A DNA stretch of 64,000 nucleotides, taken from positions 25,612,001-25,676,000 of the forward strand of contig NC_079875.1 of NCBI RefSeq assembly GCF_029227915.1. The letters are read 5' to 3'. The position numbers and the translations under genes are program-made. Below are positions 22,427 to 31,902 of this stretch, piece after piece. Under the pieces are notes generated by a model. That model was not told the origin of the DNA. It worked only from the letters and a program-made list of their open reading frames with translations, and made no database searches. Numbering within the stretch: position 1 is the stretch's first letter; every line of letters starts with the position of its first letter. This stretch comes from Hydractinia symbiolongicarpus. Its lineage: Eukaryota; Cnidaria; Hydrozoa; Anthoathecata; Hydractiniidae.

Positions 22427-23190
22427 TGGAGTAAATGGAATAACTACATCAAGCACGATCTCTCCTGGAAATCCTTGTTGGCAATGCAACCAAACTTAGT
22501 GTCATTCTGCTTAAGTTCGACCTACGACGTTCTTCCGTCCCCGGGTACTTTACAGCGTTGGCGGATATGCACTGAATCCTCTTGTTTTTTATGTGAAAAA
22601 AAATTGTGCATCACAGCTGACATCCTAGGTGCCTGCAAAACTACTCTTGCGCAGGGTAGATTTACATTCCGCCACGATTCTGTTTTAAAAGAACTTGTGG
22701 AGTTGCTCACTGCTTTTTGTAAGTCCATCACGTCACCTGTAAAACAGCTAAATAGCATTAAGATTGTTAAAGCTGGTGCCCACACTCCTGGTAAAAAGTC
22801 TAAACTTACAGATCTTTTACATCTCGCCTGCGATTGGATGATGATTATGTCTGACTTAAAGGACGGATTTGTTTTCACTGGGCATATTGCTTTAACATCA
22901 CTCAGGCCAGATCTCGTTATCTATTCCAACAACAGGAAGCATGTGATTGTGATAGAGCTTACCTGTCCATGCGAGGAAAATATGGAAACTTGGCACTCAA
23001 CTAAGATGTCCAAATACAATCCTCTGGTGAACATCATCGAACAAAACGGTTGGCATGTCTTTTTGCCATCAAGGTAGGTTCCAGAGGCTACTGCTCTCGA
23101 TCTGTTTCTTCGTGTTTGAAAAGACTGGGATTGGACCGCAGAAAAACTTTTCAAGCTGCTCGTCAACTGGTGACATGTGGATGAAAGCGG
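22427..23190 (+). pseudogene. CCHC and RLE endonuclease region, copy B
   Basis: The main frame 22475-23077 carries a CCHC finger (C-F-L-C, ITADILGAC; the His of copy A is replaced by Asp here) and the nuclease core: LRPDLVIYS, VIELTCPCEEN and KMSKYNPL. A frameshift near 23070 moves the end of the domain into another frame. Confidence 0.75.
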
Positions 23191-24240
23191 CTTTCTGTAT
23201 TTGGGTCGCTAGAAATGAAAAGATATGGAATGAACACAGCCACATCCCTATTTCAACTAGCTTTTCCATACCCACTCCTCTAATGCCAAAGGCCAAACAA
23301 CCAACAGTCACCCAGCCCAATACACCTGGTAAAGCAGGCCCAGACCCATCTACCCACAGCAAAGTAATTCACGCAGGATTAATAAATAAAAGAAACACCT
23401 TTTACGCCAATTCCATCCTGCAAGCATTAACTGCAATCCCATCATTTTGGTTACATTGTGTTTCAGAATCTTCTCTTGTTTCTCCTCTATTGAAGTTTGT
23501 TATGCTGAGTATGTCCATGCTGTCCCAGTCTTCCACAGTTGTTGACCCTTCCGCCTTCTTAAGAGCGTTACAGCGTGAGATGTCCAGTATTAGGAAGACC
23601 CCATTCAACATTAATGCCTAGCAGCACGTGCCAGAAATACTGCTTCATGTCTTGGGTGAATTAACAGGCCCTTCGGTTATCGCAGATAATATCATCACCA
23701 GCATTATAACCACTACGACGTTATGTAATGCATGCTTTTTATCAACTAACAGGTAGGAAAGTATGCCTATTGTGCAACTCCCTATCTCAAACAGCGTTAC
23801 AGGTTCAATTAATTGTTTTTTGCAGCCCGAAAATTTGTCTGGAAATGGCAGGTGGCTTTGCCCGCAGTGCTCTTCTTATTAAGAAAGTACAAGCGAAACG
23901 GTTTTCACCCAGTGCGGAGACATTCTAATTGTCCAACTGAAGAGGTTTACGTTTCTTGATGGAAGAACCCTAAAAAATAACAAATTTGTTACCTGCCTTG
24001 CTTCAAATGACGACATTTTTAGAGTTCGTTCTCAGCCAACGGATGGCATATCATTTAACAACAAATATTCGTTAGCTGCCACTATTAATCATTCGGGCGC
24101 CCTAGGAGCAGGTCGCTATTGGGCATTCATTAAATATCGCACCTGTGGCTCATGGTTAAGATGTGACGGTAAAGCAGCTGGTAGAGTTACACCATCTGAT
24201 TAAAATAACTCTTCTGTGAATGTGTTGTTTTTTGTGAAAA
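23191..24240 (+). pseudogene. USP domain, copy B (catalytically dead)
   Basis: The USP region follows copy A throughout: GLINKRNTFYANS (nucleophilic Cys replaced by Phe), QHVPEILLHV, CNACF, WLCPQCSSY (zinc ribbon), YSLAATINHSGALGAGRYW (the catalytic His of GHY replaced by Arg). It is broken by stops near 23621 and 23755 and by frame changes near 23740 and 23900. Loss of both catalytic residues as well as the frame shows it is a relic. Confidence 0.8.
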
Positions 24241-24740
24241 TGTAAAAATTGTCTGATTAACATTCACATAAAAGGGGGAGGGTTATCTTTCCCTAGCGGT
24301 TTTGTATTACCCCAGCTGTTTCTGTCACAAGCAGTCTACCGTGAACCTAGAGTTTCCTCACTCTTCACTCTCTTATAGAGTAATCATAAGAAGCATAGCA
24401 AGGGGGTTCGACTATGTCTTGTCTTTGGGTGCGACGACCCCACTTTTTACCCCACTCCAGTAGGGAGGCCAAGTTTGCTCACTTGGTCTACAGGGTTAAC
24501 GATCCTGCTATACCCATAGTTATTTTTGTAAGAAGCTCTGCAAGGGGGTGTAAAATTTCTCTTTCGTGTCTTCGTGGTTTTACGCCCACCCATATCACCC
24601 CAGTAACTGGTCCTGACCAAGGCTGGTCCTATGCATCAATCACCTGTGTAAGGCTGAGTGTTGGGATCCCGTAACACGTGTAAAGCTACAGCCAGGTTCA
24701 CAAGTCCTGGCGCATAGGTAGTTGTTTGCCCCCTTTTTAT
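24241..24740 (+). other. 3' UTR of USP retrotransposon copy B
   Basis: Colinear with the copy A UTR (3050-3548, opposite strand), including the two 'gcaagggggt' blocks and the terminal acaagtcctggcgc. The part unlike copy A starts at about 24740, which I take as the 3' border. Confidence 0.75.
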
Positions 24741-24879
24741 AGTATTTATTTATTTGCATGAAGTCAACTAAAGTCAACAGGCCGGTTCACATCGTGGTCC
24801 CCCTAGCTATACCTTAACGACAGATTTATAAAATAAAATTTAAACTGCAAAAATTTTATTAATCAGTTTTAAGTATTTA

Positions 24880-25300
24880 TTTATCAAGTCTTTTCAACAA
24901 ATCGTTATTTACTACTTATGTACCTAAATGTTGGGGGTCTCACCTATTTTTCAAAGTGGCAATATAACTTCCCTTGGTCAACACGGAATTTGGCAAAAAA
25001 GCCTTCCCATTTAGAGATGCAAAAGTGTGGAATGATCTTCCAGACCAAGTGACCTGTGATGGAAGTGTGCTTTCGTTTAAGACTTCCATCTCTAATGTAT
25101 TTAGCAAATTCTAATGCAGGTCACTTTTTAACTTTTTAATCTTTGTTTTTTATTCTTTTTCTTTCAGATTATAAATGTTACTATGTTTGATTGAGATGAG
25201 GCTTCTTATTTGTTTTAGTGCCCGCCAGTGGAAACAATCCACTAACTATAGGTTTTTGTGGGATACAAATTTGACCGTATTTGCTCTGCAGTGAGTCTTG
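24880..25300 (+). pseudogene. CR1/L2-like LINE 3' end
   Basis: Frame 24977-25114 reads TEFGKKAFPFRDAKVWNDLP and SVLSFKTSISNVFSKF, the standard C-terminal tail of CR1/L2-like ORF2 ('F...KVWN.LP......SFK'). A short 3' UTR follows to about 25300. Everything upstream has been lost by 5' truncation. Confidence 0.75.
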
Positions 25301-25661
25301 CGACGGTCCCGCGTATGCTATTTTATCCAGAAATACGAAGAATGACTCTAACACACCACATCTTGCATTGTTTTACCATATGCAAGGTCATACAATTTCA
25401 TATTTTGAACGAGAAATTTGAATTCTTCTTTTAGTTTTCATTCTTGATACAGCCGTCTTATCCAAAACCGTTTTCCATACTTCTTTGTTTTGTTTTCTTT
25501 TTTTTCATTCAGCACAACAATAGTTTGAGAAGATTTATTTTTTTAAACAGCAATAATTCTCTACGTAGAAACGTTCATGTTTACAATTTTTTGTCGTTTA
25601 AAAGTTTACACGCTCTTTTTGTTGCTTTTGACAAGTGGAAATCAAAAAATAACATTTATAA

Positions 25662-25689
25662 GCGGCTATTGTTTTAAAACAATAGCCGC
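25662..25689. terminator. Perfect 28-bp palindrome 3' of Polinton remnant
   Basis: gcggctattgtttt followed immediately by its exact complement. It lies just 3' of the last minus-strand Polinton-like reading frame (stop about 25740). I infer a 3'-end/terminator hairpin; it could instead be a terminal-repeat core. Confidence 0.5.
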
Positions 25690-25739
25690 CTACACTCAGC
25701 GCGTTTTAGACCGCCTAGTGGAAAATCGCCTTAACTGGG

Positions 25740-26100
25740 TCATAGATAGCCTACTGGTTGACATCAACCTCGATAACGAGCCAAATGTTATTAAAATCAG
25801 ACAGTTTGGGAGTTTTATCGATTGTAGCAATGTAGTATTCTTGCATACTCCTGTCAATTTCTTTCAAATCCTCACCGGCTTGCCTTTTCAGCTCTCTTTG
25901 ATGATTATACCAGTCGATTTTTGATTGTCTATCGCGCACCCACTGTGCTTGCGCAGCTTGTAGTTGCTCTATAGACTTATCGTCTCTTTTTGGTTCCTCC
26001 TCACCATGCCCCAAGAGTTTACTAAATAAAAAAGTACTTCCGCTAAATGCTAATGCGTTGATTGCTGCACCAGCTACAAGAACGCCGATAGTTCCGTATT
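25740..26100 (-). pseudogene. Polinton/Maverick accessory protein remnant (hydrophobic segment + helical LQAAQAQW region)
   Basis: The minus-strand frame reads a hydrophobic segment (GTIGVLVAGAAINALAFSGS, about 26095-26030), then GHGEEEPKRDDKSIEQLQAA, AQWVRDRQSKIDW and TPKLSDF. I know a very similar 'QLQAAQAQW..R...L...' protein from cnidarian Polinton-type elements; its role is not established. A stop near 25757 ends it. It sits in the order expected downstream of the frame at 26640. Confidence 0.5.
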
Positions 26101-26640
26101 TGTTATATATTTATTTTTTTGGAACAATGCTTGCCGGGATCTATTCTTTTTTTACTGCCATTTCTGTACTTGCGCGTCCTGCTGCGAAGTATCAAGTCAT
26201 TTTAAATACATCGTTCATATCCATTTTGGCAGAGGGTCGTGTAATTCCTAAAAATTTCTTACCTGTCAATGCATACCCGAAGGTAAATCCAAGATCTACC
26301 AAGGTTTCGTATAACGTATCAATTATTTCTTTTTCGTACGGTGTTATACTTGATGCCATTTATTATATGGTTAACGCATTTGAAAAATTGTACCAAATAC
26401 CAACGCCTATTATCACAATACCAACCGTTACTGCTGTTGCTCCTAATACGGTGCTAGAACTGGTGAGGTACTTGCTGAAGTACTACCCTCAGGTACTTGA
26501 CCACTTTAACCCTTGTTCTTGTGCTGGTTTTCCTTATTCTTACGGTTCCATTCTGCAAGTTTCTTACCAGCCGCAACTCGATCTTCATTTTTCTTCGTAA
26601 TAACTTGCTTTGGTTCTTGCTGTTTGTCGTCGCTCATTTA
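26100..26640 (-). pseudogene. Polinton/Maverick accessory protein remnant (VAAGKKLAEWN protein)
   Basis: From ATG at about 26638 the minus frame reads MSDDKQQEPKQVITKK and RVAAGKKLAEWNRKNK, then is broken by several stops. Scattered downstream pieces (KFLGITRP, KMDMNDVFKMT) are still in an order I associate with a cnidarian Polinton membrane-associated protein. The assignment is from memory of the family and is moderate at best. Confidence 0.45.
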
Positions 26641-27299
26641 ATGTTAGAAACAACGAGAGTTTTTATAGACACACTATTCTCCATAAACTGCGATATCTTT
26701 TGCCGAGCCGCTAGGCGATAGTTTTGATGCTTCACAATCTTTTTTGTCAAACACAGTCGCGGACTGCGCCAGCACCTTGGTATGATTTACAGTGTGCGCC
26801 AAAAATAAAAGTGGAGCTAAAAATTTCCCAAATGTAACATGAAACAAAATACCTATATACAGTGAAATGATAAGCAAAATTAGGCGCCAAAATTTGAAAA
26901 AAAAGAAAGTGAAATCAAATAATATTCAACACAAGAAATAAGCTTTCATCCTAGCCTAAAATAAGGTATAAAAATAAAGTAAAAAATACCTGACAAGGCC
27001 TAAAAACCAGTTTGCCACTGACATGGTTATAGACAGGGACAATTCCATGCCAATTTTGGTTGCAAGCAAAGGTTCAATTACACATGTTGGAAAATATAAC
27101 CAGAGAGACCGAAACAGATATGATGATTTCGAGGAGGCGAGAATTCAAATTCATTGAAAAAATCCCAAAGGTATCGATGAAAGACTTAGAACAATGTCCG
27201 CACTGTTTTTGCACCCCGGTTATCCAAGGCATGGATGCCTAAAATGTATAATATATAAAATCTATCTATCTAAAACCTATCTTCGTATTTAAAAGTTCT
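26641..27299. other. Non-coding stretch with (ATCT) retroelement tail
   Basis: No gene recognised. The end at 27215-27272 (ccatgg..., ...tataaaatctatctatct) resembles the 3' tail of the SINE at 20543, suggesting a small SINE/LINE scrap. Confidence 0.35.
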
Positions 27300-27500
27300 T
27301 ATATTCCATGCGTCACATATGCGTCACCAGTTATATAGTACTATGCTGTGAAAGAATTTAATGCGTCACATCAAAATTTTTAAAAGAATAGTATATATAT
27401 CTTTAAAAAAAATATTGTGACGCATATGACGCATATATTTAACTGCTAAACACATGCAAAAAACCGAGTGACGCATTAGTGACGCACTGTGACGCATATA
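27300..27500. promoter_or_regulatory. Cluster of TGCGTCAC / GTGACGCA words
   Basis: At least eight copies of the core TGACGCA (either strand) occur within about 190 bases: as atgcgtca at about 27310, 27319 and 27361, and as tgacgcat near 27418, 27427, 27469, 27479 and 27489. The left ones face one way and the right ones the other. The core matches a half CRE/ATF-type bZIP site. It may be a regulatory cluster or the inverted arms of a small transposon. Confidence 0.5.
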
Positions 27501-28141
27501 ATTTACAGCTAAATATCTTTAAAAACTTAATATTTTGTTCTGGACCTTTGTGCTTTTGCACAAGTGCCAACCTTACATGTAAAACAAACATAAGCAAGGT
27601 CTTTTTTCAGTTTGATCTTTCCTTACAGTGCTAGGCACTACCTTATTGGTACTAATTTTCTGAATTTTTGACGAAATATACATATGTATATACCCTTTCT
27701 TTCTTGAAAAGGCATGTATATGTTTTTTTGCGCGTAATACTTTTCACCCAAAACATTTTGCGTGTTGCTTCTGTACTAAACTTTGCGTGCAAATAATTTT
27801 TTTTGGCACAATTGCGTCAAAATTAATACCTACAAAAATTAGTAACAATAACGTATTCATCTAACTACAATTTTACACGGAATATTATAATGTCTCACAA
27901 TTATCAAAAACTGCCCCATTTGCCTCGTCATCTATTGTTTTAGCATTTCTATTGTTTCCAATTTTAGCATGGCACAAAAGAAACAATGCTGGTACATACT
28001 TTAAAACATACATATAGTGTCCACCTTTAGAATTAATTTAAAAATTAAGTCAAAAAAATTACTTCCAAAAATTGCCGAAAAAATTCAAAGTCAAAAAATA
28101 TTGGCAGTAAGCTACAAAAAGTGCAGTATAATTCTTTTCTA
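27501..28141. other. AT-rich non-coding stretch
   Basis: No feature recognised. Confidence 0.4.
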
Positions 28142-28216
28142 CCCTCTCTCCCTCATTATCAATGTTTGAAAACGTGTTAGCACAACTTTTGAACATTGAT
28201 ACTGGGGGAAAGGGGG
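28142..28216 (+). ncRNA. microRNA-precursor-like hairpin (candidate)
   Basis: Bases 28142-28171 pair with 28187-28216 along 30 positions with only two mismatches (148/210 and 156/202) and four G:U pairs (145/213, 153/205, 167/191, 168/190), around a 15-base loop. The four G:U pairs form only if the plus strand is transcribed; in the minus strand they become A:C mismatches. That strand bias fits a functional RNA better than a simple DNA inverted repeat. Size (about 75 nt) suits a pre-miRNA. It could also be an old MITE. No expression data. Confidence 0.4.
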
Positions 28217-28257
28217 CTTTGTACTTATCTTGCTCTTGCTACACATGAAAAAAGAGT

Positions 28258-28458
28258 TTGCTGCCATTATTTTTGACCGGGATTGTAGCTATAGTTATAA
28301 TTATAGCTAGCTATAGTTTTTACAGAAAGAGAACACAAAACAAACACGCCAACTTTAACTTTTTCTGTAAACTGGCGAGGGAAATCCAAACGACGGTTGT
28401 TTCCAAAACAAACGGGGGTGATAAAATTTTGAAAGAAAACCTATCTTCGCAAATTTAA
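28258..28458 (+). CDS. Hypothetical small single-pass membrane protein or exon
   Basis: The frame has a strongly hydrophobic stretch (LTGIVAIVIIIASYSF) followed by a basic segment (YRKRTQNKH) and a polar tail, ending in TAA at 28456-28458. No ATG precedes the hydrophobic part in frame, so if real it is an exon. I recognise no family. Confidence 0.2.
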   Translation: MLPLFLTGIVAIVIIIASYSFYRKRTQNKHANFNFFCKLAREIQTTVVSKTNGGDKILKENLSSQI

Positions 28459-29146
28459 TTTGTACAGTTTAGAAATGTAATAGTTATTGTTTTTATATCC
28501 ATAATTCTACCAAAAATTGACAATTTGACGATTTTAGATATAGTAAATAAGAAACTATTTGTGAAATAAATGTCTCTTTTAAACCCTATTTAATAATAAA
28601 GCACTATTTCAGATACAGTGGCATACCCAAAATAAAACAACTCGAATCTGGTGACTTTCCTGAAAATCGCCGCCGCCGCGACGAAAGGGTAAACCAACAT
28701 ATCACACTACTCCGTATGTGTGATTTAAAAATTAGTGAAAGAATCCAAATTTTGCGGGACTTAATTTTCGCGAATTACAAAGTTACCAATGATTATTGTG
28801 GGGATTAATTTTCCCCAAATTGGCAAAATCTTGCCAAAATTAATTTCTACAAACAATAATTTCCTTCAGGCATAAGTTTAATGCGGTGTAGAAAAGCCAT
28901 TAAAAGTTGGGAAGGGGGCGGATTAATTTACAGGCCTTAAAAAAGGGTTAACGATGACATTTATTGTGTCACTTTGAAAAGAAAAATGTTCATGTTTTTG
29001 TATAAAACTTACAAAACTTTTAAGGCGTTCTAATTGTTATTTGATTAGTTGTTAATTTCTGTGTAGCATTGGTTATTTTTTAGCAGACTGTGTCTTTTAT
29101 CAATCGATTTTCTTAATATTTTTTTGTTATTTTATGAGACTAGATT
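28459..29146. other. AT-rich non-coding stretch
   Basis: No feature recognised. Confidence 0.4.
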
Positions 29147-29410
29147 CTATTCACATCTTCCTAACAATAAATTAGAACAGAAAAAACAACAGTATTGGAG
29201 TAACTTGTTGTATTTGTAGGCATTGGTTATATTGGTGTAGTTGTACATCGCATGGGATATTTTAAAAAAACATATTTCATATTCATCACAGATTTTTGCA
29301 CCGACCGACTTGTGACCAGCAACTTGATTAAAAACTTTCTCGGTATCCACGGCCAAATGTGGATTGCATCTTTTGTGCGTATTTTTCAAAAAAGAAAACT
29401 GTGAAGCTGG
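29147..29410 (-). CDS. Possible host exon, unidentified (NQVAGHKSVG motif)
   Basis: A minus-strand frame reads NPHLAVDTEKVFNQVAGHKS then VGAKICDEYEICFFK. An acceptor-like agcttcacag precedes it at about 29405. The NQVAGH word resembles the start of inositol polyphosphate kinase catalytic domains, but no further exon of such a gene is seen. Treat the identity as a guess. Confidence 0.25.
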   Translation of the reverse strand, partial: PASQFSFLKNTHKRCNPHLAVDTEKVFNQVAGHKSVGAKICDEYEICFFKISHAMYNYTNITNAYKYNKLLQYCCFFCSNLLLGRCE

Positions 29411-29661
29411 TCATTTTAGAGTTGTCGATGTCTGTCTGTTCTTCTTCAGGCCAACATTTTCTTGATTACTTGCGCCGATGAGGTACATAAAACAAAAATT
29501 GCATCAATTATTATTAATGACAGTTAAAGTTTGCGATGCTTTCCACGCGACCAAAGACCGAGCCTTTCTGAAAAGAAACTTCGTTCCCGACTTATTGCAG
29601 AACGTCGGAAACAGCGCATAGTAACTCAGTGTTTCTGTTCCACCTGTATGTGTAGATTTTA
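29411..29661. other. Non-coding spacer
   Basis: No feature recognised; the last three bases (TTA, 29659-29661) are the left target duplication of the MITE. Confidence 0.4.
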
Positions 29662-30068
29662 GGGGCTGTTCATATGGGAAATATTTCCTCGGGAACCGTG
29701 TAAATGTTTAAGCATGATATCAAGTCGAGATCAATAAAATTTAGTTGCCTTCAGATGAGAAAAAACATTTACCCGCTTACCAAAATCTCGGAGGCGCATG
29801 ATCGAGATCTCGGTAAGCGGGTAATGCATTTTCCCATATGAACATAAGTTTCCTCGGTAGGCGAGATAAATTTATGTCGATTCGGCATAATTTTCAAAAA
29901 TAAACAATAGATTCTTATCACGATAAACAATAGAAATTATCACATGGTATTTTCTCACTCGAAGAAAAGTTTTCTCGCCCATGTCATATAAGCAGAAAGT
30001 TAAAATTATATTATGCTTAAATATCCCCCCCCCCTAACTGAGGAAATATGTCCCATAAGAACAGGCCC
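29662..30068. mobile_element. PIF/Harbinger-type MITE, 407 bp, TTA target duplication
   Basis: The ends are imperfect inverted repeats of about 32 bp: left GGGGCTGTTCATATGGGAAA..., right (complement) GGGCCTGTTCTTATGGGACA.... Both are flanked by TTA (29659-29661 and 30069-30071). A 3-bp TWA duplication and GGGNCTGTT ends are typical of Tourist/Harbinger elements. Inside, ttacccgcttacc and its exact complement (about 29771-29783 and 29811-29824) form a further hairpin. There is no coding capacity. Confidence 0.8.
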
Positions 30069-30071
30069 TTA

Positions 30072-31813
30072 CAAATTAAAATTTTAAAGAAACGTTCCCA
30101 AACCAATCTCGTAAAAAATTAATTTACGCCAAATTTTTCAAATTTCTTTCGCCACTTTTTCTCTGAGTAAAGTATATCTATTTAAAAGACCATGCTGGTA
30201 CTTTTTCAAATCTTTAACCCTTGAAAAAATCCAGCCTAAAGGTTTTTATATACAGGTTCTTAAAACAATTAAGTAGCAGTTTATTTACTTGCATAAAAGA
30301 ACCTTTTGCATGGTCATTTTAAAACGGACCTCTTTATAGAACACAATTTGTACTGTTAAATAAATGATACATATTAGTAGTGCATGCAAACTCTACATAA
30401 CTATGTAAGGATTTATAGTGAATATTAGGGTAAATGATTTACAGTTCAGTATTAATTTACTGCTTTCATAGCGGTGCTGATAATAAAACCCAATACATAC
30501 AAATATATATATATATGTATTCACAATATTTTAGTAAGTAAAATGTAAACAAAAGGACGGACAGTGTGATTATATATTTAAAGATCCGATATTACTGCTA
30601 GTCTTCCATCAATTTTTCTCGATCAGTCAATCTCAGTTCTTGTTTTATAACAGTTAAATTTTAACACAATCTAACATTGGTAAAATGACACTTCCTCCTT
30701 CGTTAAGAGGATCTAGATGCTTCCAATAATCGTATTTTCGATACTTTCTTGCTTTATTTTCTTGTATATTAGGTGCAAGTTCTTACCCATGTTAAAGTTT
30801 TGGTCTATACAACCGTGCGGAAATATTTATAAGTCGCAGTTGAGTTAATTTTGATGGCTTGATGTACGAGATAATTTCGATTTTTTAGACATCTTCCTAA
30901 AAAATCGATGCACTTATTTAATATATTTGATGACAAGGAAAACAATGTATATATACATTAGGTAAAAACATCTTTAATTGGGAGAAGAAGAAATACAAGA
31001 TTAACAATGGCTAGCTTATGGCGTTAAAGATAAGAACATTTTGCAGATCTTATTTTGCGATTCTGGCCTTAAAATGTTTTTCGCAGAACAAAGTAAAAGT
31101 TTTTTTTTTATCTTTTTTTAAGTTATTACACTCCCTATATTAAGAAAATTAACGTTGACTGTTTTATAAGATTACCCTCAATTATTCAAAAGGGAAAGAA
31201 ATATTAAGTAGAATTAGGGAATAATTTTTTAAAAAAAAAAAATATCAAGAAACTAATGATTTCAAACACCATGAAAATATCAACGTTATTTTTCTCAACT
31301 AGAATCTAAGCAGATAATGTGACGGGAAACAATGCAAAAAAGTACACCTGGCTTTTCCACTTTATAATAAATACTCACTAACACAATCACTAACTACTAC
31401 TCCTTATCTTTAGTATTTAGATCTATATAGCATAAACTTTCAGTAACATCTTTTTATCAACTGTACCATTACATAGGCATATACAAATTAATAGAGGATC
31501 ACGTCTTTACTCAAATTAGAGGAGTCAAAAATGTATGAAAGATTGAGTTTCAATTTGTATTCGATTTTTGTAAACTGGTTTGGTTGTTAACCGATTTCAG
31601 CTTGATAATCACCTAAAATTATTTATTGAAAACTTTTGTTTTGAGAGTATTGTGGATTGCTTATTAGATCATGCAAGTTTCGGCATTGGATTGCTTAATA
31701 TTCTGTATTTGTACCCTCAGTTTGCTGCTGTTCTTTTAAAGCTAAGAACAGGATCATAAATAATGTATTGTAAGGTATTTAGGTTTTGAATGCTTAAATA
31801 AGTTCTCTTTCAG
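30072..31813. other. AT-rich non-coding stretch
   Basis: No gene recognised. It may be intron or flank of the gene whose last exon is proposed at 31814. Confidence 0.35.
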
Positions 31814-31902
31814 AAGTGCCATGAGGGTAATATTACAGAAGCTGAAGAGAAAAAGAAAAAAGATGATTGCCCTAACGATAAAAGCAAGTGAAACTTAATA
31901 AA
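31814..31902 (+). CDS. Candidate 3'-terminal exon of an unidentified host gene
   Basis: A strong acceptor (ttctctttcag, ending 31813) opens a frame of 25 codons (KCHEGNITEAEEKKKKDDCP then NDKSK) ending in TGA at 31889-31891. AATAAA follows at 31897-31902. The tail is highly charged with two Cys. No other exon was found, so this rests on splice and polyadenylation signals alone. Confidence 0.3.

Larger units (their letters stand above)
20235..24740 (+). mobile_element. RLE-type non-LTR retrotransposon with USP domain, copy B
   Basis: This is the plus-strand counterpart of copy A. It begins at about 20235 in the pre-RT block (NNPYSAGKALLNPK) and ends in the shared 3' UTR (ending ...caagtcctggcgcataggtagttgtttgc, about 24735). 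It is 5'-truncated near the same point of the ORF as copy A but 36 codons or more further in. It is interrupted by a SINE at 20543-20896. Amino acid identity to copy A looks roughly two thirds by eye, so the copies are old relatives, not a recent duplication. Confidence 0.85.
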
